25,896 bases of DNA from Bugula neritina (Eukaryota; Bryozoa; Gymnolaemata; Cheilostomatida; Bugulidae). The first letter of the stretch is position 1. Every line of letters begins with the position of its first letter. Of this stretch, positions 20,810-25,896 are shown in pieces. The notes under the pieces are model-generated. The model was not told the origin of the DNA. It did not search any database and was given only the letters and a program-made list of their open reading frames with translations. The translations under genes and the position numbers were made by a program. The DNA lies in assembly GCA_964035545.1 (NCBI GenBank), contig CAXIUT010000063.1, positions 1-25,896 of the forward strand, written 5' to 3'.

Positions 20810-21951
20810 ATGGCACAAAGAATCTATCCCTAGGATTACAGCTGCATCATCTAGCCAGTCAACAACAAAGGTGGCATTTTCATTGGCAACCTCTAAGCAG
20901 CCCAAAACATCAACACCCTCAAAAGTACCTCGCTTCTTATTTAGAACATCAAATCAAAGCCATCCTCACTGCAGCTAAAGGAGTGGAATTGAACCACTCC
21001 CGCACAGATATTCCCTACTTCCTCTACATTCCAGCCGAGGATCACTAGTCCTTCGACATCAGCAAATACATGCACCAAGGAGCCAACTACATCAACGACT
21101 GTCTCCAAAGAACCAACATCATGGTCCACTGTCTAGCAGGAGTCTCAAGATCAGTTTCACTAGTTATCAGCTATTTCATCAAACACCAAGGCTACTAGTT
21201 CAAACAGGCCTATGATCTAATCAAGAGAAGAAGGTCAATTATCCATCCCAATGATGGCTTTATCTAACAGCTAAAACAGTTTTAAAGAGAAGTATCAAGA
21301 ACATAAACTAAATCTATCGCTTCTTCACCCTCTAGATCAAGATTACAAAGATAAAGTTCTTTATCTTCCAGTCCTACCAAAAAATATGGACATAGCAAGT
21401 AAATTGAAGCCATTTTATCCAAATATTAGAATTATAAAAATATTTCCTATGCTCCATCAACTACCACAAACAAAAACCCTTAATATCCAGCCCTTTAGCT
21501 AAAAAAAACATAAAGCTATCCCATGGACTATAGTGAATAAAGACAAAAATTCAAACCCAAGAGAGTCGCATCTATGAGCATCGACCGACCATAACTATAA
21601 CAAAACTACTAACGCGAAGGATATCGAAGAAAGGTGAGTAATCTAGAATACAGCCATCCCCTTGAAAGTATTCAGAATAAGACAGGACAGATAAGTCAAT
21701 ATGGAGCTACCAGTGATATTGACAAGAAGATACAAGAGATCAGAAAGAAATATCAGTAGTATCAGAAGGAGTCGAATAGTGGGTATAGTCGATTGGCATC
21801 TAGAAGTACTTTTGATGAGAATTCATCTAGAGGCATTGTTCAAAATTCTGGATAGGGAAATTATTTAGATTTTATTAGGGAAAGGAAATCGATTTAGACT
21901 GGACAAGTAGGTGGTAGGTTAAAAAGATTAACATCTTTCCAGGAGTATTGA
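20810..21951 (+). CDS. dual-specificity protein phosphatase with long disordered tail
   Basis: The catalytic domain spans about residues 5-165: IFIGNLEAAQNINTLKK, ILTAAKGVELNH, DIPYFLYIPAED, the general acid in the ESFDISKY region, the active site MVHCLAGVSRSVSLVISYF (Cys101) and HPNDGFIEQLKQFE. The signature HCxAGxSRS is complete, so an active enzyme is expected. The remaining 200 residues are Ser/Lys/Tyr-rich and disordered. A 20-nt intron at 20925-20944 is well supported. The gene is divergent from CEP104, with 183 bases between start codons. Substrate is unknown; atypical DUSP or slingshot-like families both fit. Confidence 0.92.
20925..20944 (+). other. intron of the phosphatase gene, 20 nt
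   Basis: Reads GTACCTCGCTTCTTATTTAG. Removal joins INTLK to KHQIKAILTAAKG, restoring the phosphatase fold. Confidence 0.92.
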
Positions 21952-21999
21952 TCTGTTTGGATTATTAATTAATAAATATAATTTAATAGTTAAGATACG

Positions 22000-23277
22000 A
22001 TGCCCAAGAGTATTAGAAAAGATAAGCTTTTAAACTATAAGACAAATAAGATCACAATGTCTAGTAATATCACATATAGATAGATAAAATAAGTTATTTA
22101 GGGAGATAAATACAAAAAAGACAAGACTCATTGAATTTATTCGAATCAGCAAGTTTACAACTAATGAAAGAAAATCAATAAAGTTTTTTTATTTCAATTT
22201 AGAAATGTCGATAATGCAACAAAAATGGTAGGAATCATTCGATAATTATTACATCTTTTTAAATAAAAAATCAGAAAATATTGATTAAAACTAATAAAAA
22301 CAACAAGCTTCTTTGAAAGAGCTTTAAAACAAATAAAAAAAGTTCAATTCTTTTTTGGATAAATTTAAATAAAATGAAAGATAATATTAAGTGTACATAC
22401 AATAAATAAAAGAACAAAATATTAAATTAGTTAATTAAAATAATTAGTGGTATTAATAGTAAATTAAAAGACAAAGTAATGAAAATTTAAGAGTCACTCA
22501 ATAGACAAGTCGATAAAACAACTAGCGAAATAGAAATACAAGCTAATTAAATAGAAATACAAGCTAATTAAATAGAAATAGAAGCTAATTAAATAGAAAT
22601 AGAAGTTAATTAAATAGAAATACAAGCTAATTAAATAGAAATAGAAGCTAATTAAATAGAAATAGAAGTTAATTAAATAGAAATACAAGCTAATTAAATA
22701 GAAATAGAAGCTAATTAAATAGAAATACAAGTTAATTAAATAGAAATAGAAGTTAATTAAATAGAAATACAAGCTAATTAAATAGAAATACAAGTTAATT
22801 AAATAGAAATGCAAACTAATAAAATAGACCACGGATTTAAAATAATCCTTAAGAGAGATAAATAAGTAATTGGACATTATTTTTCAGAACAATTTTATAA
22901 TCTCTTCTTGTTTGATCTTCGCTATTTCTATTATGCAAATATTATCCTACAAGTATGCTGGAAATATTGTCAATAATCTAGAGGATATTTAAAAATTTGA
23001 AAAATAAATTTCTTAGATAAATAATACAGACACCCTTTAATCACAAAAAAAAATATAATAAAACCAAAATAAAATATAAAATAAATAAAAATCGAACTTT
23101 AAAATTAAGAAAGATATTCATAATTTAAGTTTGTTATTTTTGATTTTTACCATTCTTAATAGTGTGGTTGGACTTCTTTTTGCAATAAAGCATTGGCAGT
23201 ATGTTTGCTTCTTAAATAATTAATCTAATCAAAGAGTACATCCACAAATTAATATAAATGATAGTATAGCAAATTGA
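22000..23277 (+). CDS. unrecognised coiled-coil protein with two membrane segments
   Basis: I infer four exons: 22000-22063, 22084-22182, 22203-22475 and 22505-23277, giving 402 residues. The first two introns are 20 nt and typical; the third (29 nt, GTAATG...CAATAG) is less sure. Exons 1-3 encode a polar helix-rich region (DSLNLFESASLQLMKENQ, then Glu/Lys/Asn-rich coiled coil). Exon 4 starts with 14 copies of a 21-base repeat encoding the heptad KEKYKLI or KEKEKLI. Then come TTDLKESLREINKELDIIF, a hydrophobic segment (FIISSCLIFAISIMQIL), a Glu/Lys/Asn linker, and a second one (LSLLFLIFTILNSVVGLLF). A rod-like membrane protein is inferred. All three frames are open through the repeat, so frame choice rests on the sequences after it, where this frame is by far the longest and most protein-like. 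Confidence 0.6.
22064..22083 (+). other. intron 1 of the coiled-coil membrane gene, 20 nt
   Basis: Reads GTAATATCACATATAGATAG. Removal links the start exon MPKSIRKDKLL to SYLGREIQKRQDSLNLFESA. Confidence 0.65.
22183..22202 (+). other. intron 2 of the coiled-coil membrane gene, 20 nt
   Basis: Reads GTTTTTTTATTTCAATTTAG, with a T-rich start instead of GTA. Removal joins LMKENQE to KMSIMQQKWEESFDNYY in a single frame. Confidence 0.6.
22528..22821 (+). repeat. 14 tandem copies of a 21-base repeat
   Basis: Exactly 294 bases made of 14 units that start AAATAGAAATACAAGC and end TAATT, varying at TAC/TAG and CTA/TTA; the last copy is degenerate. It encodes seven-residue repeats. Every frame on both strands is free of TGA throughout. 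Confidence 0.96.
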
Positions 23278-23352
23278 TTTCTTGATAGTTTATTCAAAAA
23301 ATATTTAAGTAATTAATAATTATATTGTACAATATTGTGTTGCATTTATAGA

Positions 23353-24366
23353 ATGGAAAAAGAATAGGAAAAGGAAGATAAGTATGCAAAGTATTAGAGT
23401 GATTATTGCATAATAATTTATAAAGAAAGTGTAAAGAGATTAGAATACCAAATTGAGAGAATTTATGAAAAAATTGATAGATTTAAAAATGACATGAAAT
23501 CAAAACATCCCAAACAACACTATCAAGATATGATATCTACAAATTAGAAGTTTCTTCAGTATTTCTAAAAAAAGAAACAACAAGCAATCGATAATAAGAA
23601 AGAAAGATATTTATAATTATAAAATCTTTAGAAAAAAAAAGTATAATAGGAGAGAATAACAAAGTAAAGAAAAGCTTAAAGATAAAAGTAAAAAGAAAGA
23701 ATCAAAAAGAAAGAAGAAGAATAATAGTAGAATAGGAAAAAAAGTGCTTAGAGTTGGCTTCAAATTTAGAAAAATAATAATAACAAAAAAGAAAAAGAAA
23801 AAGAAGACAAAATCAAAAAGTAAAAAATATAATAAGAAAGAATAAGAGCTTTAAATAAAACTAAATAACTCAAGCTTAAATTAGAGCAACTTAAACTAGA
23901 AAGACAAGAAATAATATAGAAAGGTGAAAAAGAAAGATTAAGAAGGGAAAAATAAATTAAAATGAATGAATAAAAAGAAAGATTAAGAATAGAAAAATAA
24001 ATGAAAATGAAGGAATAAAAATAAATATTGTTAAATTTGCAAAAATAAGATAATTTCAAGAAAGAAACGAAGAAATAAAAATTAATATTGTTGAATTTGC
24101 AAAAATAAGATAATTTCAAGAAAGAAATAAAGAAATAAAAATAAGAAAGTAATAACTCATGGTTCAATATATTTAGTTGGAAAAAGTTGATGGAATGGCG
24201 TTCCAATATCTCTAATTATAGTGAAGTGCCAACCGATTACAGTGAAGTGCCAACCAGTGAAGACACTGAAGGACAATAAAGAGAAACAGTGATGAATAAC
24301 CACTAGTAGTTGATTGAAAACAAGAAAAATCAGTTTTTGACTCAAAACAAGAAGAAAACATAATGA
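23353..24366 (+). CDS. unrecognised Glu/Lys-rich coiled-coil protein
   Basis: A single frame of 337 residues from ATG 23353 to TGA 24364-24366. The first 100 residues contain Tyr, His and hydrophobic positions (YKESVKRLEYQIERIYEKID) and may fold as a helical bundle. Residues about 100-265 are a long charged helix with many Glu (often TAA/TAG) and Lys. It includes two tandem 20-residue units (NLQKEDNFKKE core) from a 60-base direct repeat at 24018-24137. Near the end a 24-base repeat doubles YSEVPT. There is no signal peptide or membrane segment. The family is not recognised. With the preceding gene it forms an AT-rich coiled-coil pair close to the right telomere. Confidence 0.7.
24018..24137 (+). 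repeat. 60-base direct repeat, two copies
   Basis: Two adjacent 60-base units containing TTTGCAAAAATAAGATAATT are nearly identical and in frame with the coiled-coil gene, so they duplicate 20 residues. Confidence 0.9.
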
Positions 24367-24465
24367 TAATCATCAATAAATATAGAAATAGATATAATTT
24401 TGATTTAACTTAATGATATTAGCTGAAATAAACTTTATAATTTGTTATTGGGATAGAAAGAATAA

Positions 24466-24756
24466 ATGAATAAACCTCCAGAAAAGCAAGCACGTAAAGA
24501 GTTGGTCCTCATAACAATATAATTTGGTAAATCTCGTTTCCAAATAAACTTTTCATCATCGACAAAGGTCCTTCAGTTGTAAGAGTTTATCAAAAAGACC
24601 CAAAAGATCAGACCAACTGAAACCATGTTCATGTTTGTCAAATAAAGAAGAAAACTAATGACTCCATAAAGAACAATATCAGAATATCTAGATAAAGGAC
24701 TTTAATAAAACAATAAAAACCTCAGTATTGTAGTTAGAACCACAGATGCATTTTGA
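24466..24756 (+). CDS. ATG12-like ubiquitin-fold protein without C-terminal glycine
   Basis: A 96-residue single-domain protein. LEEFIKKTQKIRPTETMFMF followed by LMTPERTISEYLDKGL and LSIVVRTTDAF fits the ATG8/ATG12 ubiquitin fold: a helix, then the strand before a P-x-x-x-x-I-x-x-L(Y) turn, then the last strand. The short N-terminus without the two extra ATG8 helices favours ATG12. ATG12 is normally joined to ATG5 through a C-terminal Gly (WG or FG end) and promotes ATG8 lipidation. Here the frame ends DAF-TGA, with no Gly. Non-covalent, Gly-less ATG12 is known in apicomplexans and some yeasts, so this could be another case. A sequence error or missed last exon could also explain it. Confidence 0.5.
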
Positions 24757-25087
24757 TCGTCAATGAGTTTATAAAGACAGATTGTAGTTATTGATGCTTA
24801 ATTGAACTAAATTCATTTGTTTTGAGATCATTTTTAAATCAATAGAAAACAATAATGAGATGTAAAAGATAAATAAGATGTAAAAGATAAATAAGATGTA
24901 AAAGATAAATTAAAAGACTTAAAAATAAATTAAAAGATTAAAGAAAGATCATGAAGGAAATAAAAATTAATTTAGATTGAAGTTAGGTATAAAATAATGA
25001 TAAATTAAGATAATAAAAATGAATTGAATAGTTTATTTTAAATATATATTAGTGGAAATAATTAAATCATAATTTAATTATTATCAT
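24757..25087. other. right subtelomeric region
   Basis: About 330 bases of very AT-rich DNA between the last gene and the telomere. It contains three perfect or near-perfect 18-base units (AGATGTAAAAGATAAATA, 24858-24911). Short open frames exist, as expected with one stop codon, but none looks like a gene. Confidence 0.75.
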
Positions 25088-25167
25088 GGGGTTGGGGTTG
25101 GGGTTGGGGTTGGGGTTGGGGTTGGGGTTGGGGTTGGGGTTGGGGTTGGGGTTGGGGTTGGGGTTGG
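25088..25167. repeat. right telomere, GGGGTT repeats, internal to the window
   Basis: Thirteen GGGGTT units plus GG. The G-rich strand runs 5' to 3' rightwards, the correct orientation for the right end of a linear chromosome that starts at base 1, and its length (80 bases) equals the left telomere's. Unique sequence follows at once, which a true end would not have. Confidence 0.95.
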
Positions 25168-25896
25168 ACACATCGATAAGCCACACAAATAAAAAAAACA
25201 TAACAACCAACCAAAAGAATAACCCGAACTGAAAAGTCTCTCTGATTTCGTCACCTCTCTCTCCCCACTCTACACCAACCGTCCCATCTACACCGGTGGA
25301 AGAATAGTCCTCGCCCATGGAAAAATCTTCGCCTCCTGCAACCAAAACGTCTCAATCTATGACCTATCAACCAGATCGTCTTTCCCGAAAATATCCCTCG
25401 TACTTTCCATCATATTATAGTCCGGCTAAGAAATCGTCAACTTCGCAGTGAACACAAAGGCAACAAAAATATCAACTTTCAGCTAAAACGGACTACTAAG
25501 GATAATCGACATCGATTCATCGACTATTTTGAAGATAAGCAAGTTAAATACAAAGTTATTTGCAAATGATATGGCTTTTTCATAGAATGGTAAATATCTT
25601 ACTCTCGGATTCGCTAACCAACAAGTAAAAATATTTACAGTATAAACACTCAAATAAACCCATCACTATCAACATTCAGCACCCATTCGCAAAGTATAAT
25701 GGAACCCAACACCAGATACCCTCCAAGTTATATCCAGTGACGATAGCAGAAAAATATGCAAATTTGACTATATCGCCAATAAAGTACTAGGCACCATTGA
25801 TGGAGGACACACCTTCTGCTTCTCTAGTGACAGCAATGTTATGGTTACTATTTTCAATCAATAAATCAGATTGTATTCTGTTAAATCTTTCAATTT
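25168..25896 (+). CDS. UTP13/TBL3-like WD-repeat protein, partial at both ends
   Basis: An open frame covers the whole 729 bases and runs off the window. It encodes WD40-type blades: IYTGGRIVLAHGKIFASCNQ, VSIYDLSTRS, LLRIIDIDSSTI, DMAFSENGKYLTLGFANQQV and KIFTVETLK, HSAPIRKVEWNPTPDTLQV. The order and the opening YTGG match the N-terminal propeller of UTP13/TBL3, an SSU processome component for 18S rRNA maturation in the nucleolus; another nucleolar WD protein is possible. There is no ATG between the telomere junction and the first blade (about 44 codons), so the 5' end of the gene is missing. Codon use (TAR = Glu) agrees with the rest, so it is from the same organism. Confidence 0.65.

Noticed and set aside
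22494-22877. Minus-strand Tyr/Leu/Phe-rich frame over the 21-base repeats
   Set aside because: It is the complement of the heptad repeat. It has no non-repetitive protein-like sequence, while the plus frame continues into two membrane segments and a plausible C-terminus.
23766-24206. Minus-strand Phe/Tyr/Ser-rich frame
   Set aside because: It is opposite the Glu/Lys-rich coiled-coil gene, whose frame is open for 337 codons from a good start to TGA.
25067-25345. Minus-strand frame with Asn-Pro repeats
   Set aside because: The repeats are the translated telomere, and the rest is opposite the WD-repeat gene.
633-25896. Standard ciliate code with TAA/TAG as glutamine
   Set aside because: It would place Gln at the alpha-C and APE Glu of the kinase and in the proteasome alpha signature. 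Glu fits these and most other checked positions; only isolated sites would fit Gln equally well.
1-25896. CRISPR arrays, insertion sequences, tRNA or rRNA genes
   Set aside because: None was seen. The tandem repeats have no spacers of array type, and no transposase motif or cloverleaf was recognised by eye.

Overview
ORGANISM. The window is macronuclear DNA of a ciliate. It opens with CCCCAA telomere repeats, is AT-rich and gene-dense, and its genes use TGA as the only stop. TAA and TAG are read as an amino acid. Conserved proteins show that this amino acid is glutamate, not glutamine: TAA falls on the alpha-C Glu and TAG on the APE Glu of a protein kinase, TAG falls on the Glu of the FSPEG-type signature of a proteasome alpha subunit, and TAA falls in a PISAQEA motif of an enoyl-CoA hydratase relative. 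TAR = Glu is known from peritrich ciliates (Vorticella relatives), so a peritrich is the best guess. Introns are tiny: nine well-supported ones are 20 or 21 nt and begin GTA.

LAYOUT. Bases 1-83 are a C-rich telomere and 25088-25167 a G-rich telomere in the opposite sense, so 1-25167 reads as one complete ~25-kb chromosome with about 20 genes. The 729 bases after the right telomere encode part of a WD-repeat protein with no start codon, and look like an unrelated piece joined to the telomere. From left to right: a thiaminase I-like enzyme with a one-base frameshift (633-1866, +); an Aurora-like kinase (2059-3405, -); a SANT/Myb-like protein and four unrecognised proteins (3694-8377, +); RNA polymerase II subunit RPB7 (+) convergent with proteasome alpha-6 (-); an aspartyl-protease-like membrane protein with no catalytic Asp (-); a FRAG1/DRAM/Sfk1 membrane protein (-); a copine (+); a tandem pair of crotonase-fold paralogues (+); three minus-strand genes (ERICH3-like, a repeat protein, CEP104); a dual-specificity phosphatase (+); then an AT-richer right arm with two coiled-coil proteins and an ATG12-like ubiquitin-fold protein.

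HOW IT FITS TOGETHER. This is a mixed housekeeping and cilia-related gene set, not an operon: transcription, protein turnover, membrane traffic, cell cycle and ciliary tip functions. Genes are 12-300 bp apart on both strands. Most long reading frames opposite real genes are by-products of having a single stop codon. Two single-base frame breaks (thiaminase, proteasome alpha-6) lie in otherwise well-conserved genes and look like sequence errors. All family calls come from reading motifs by eye; none was checked against a database.
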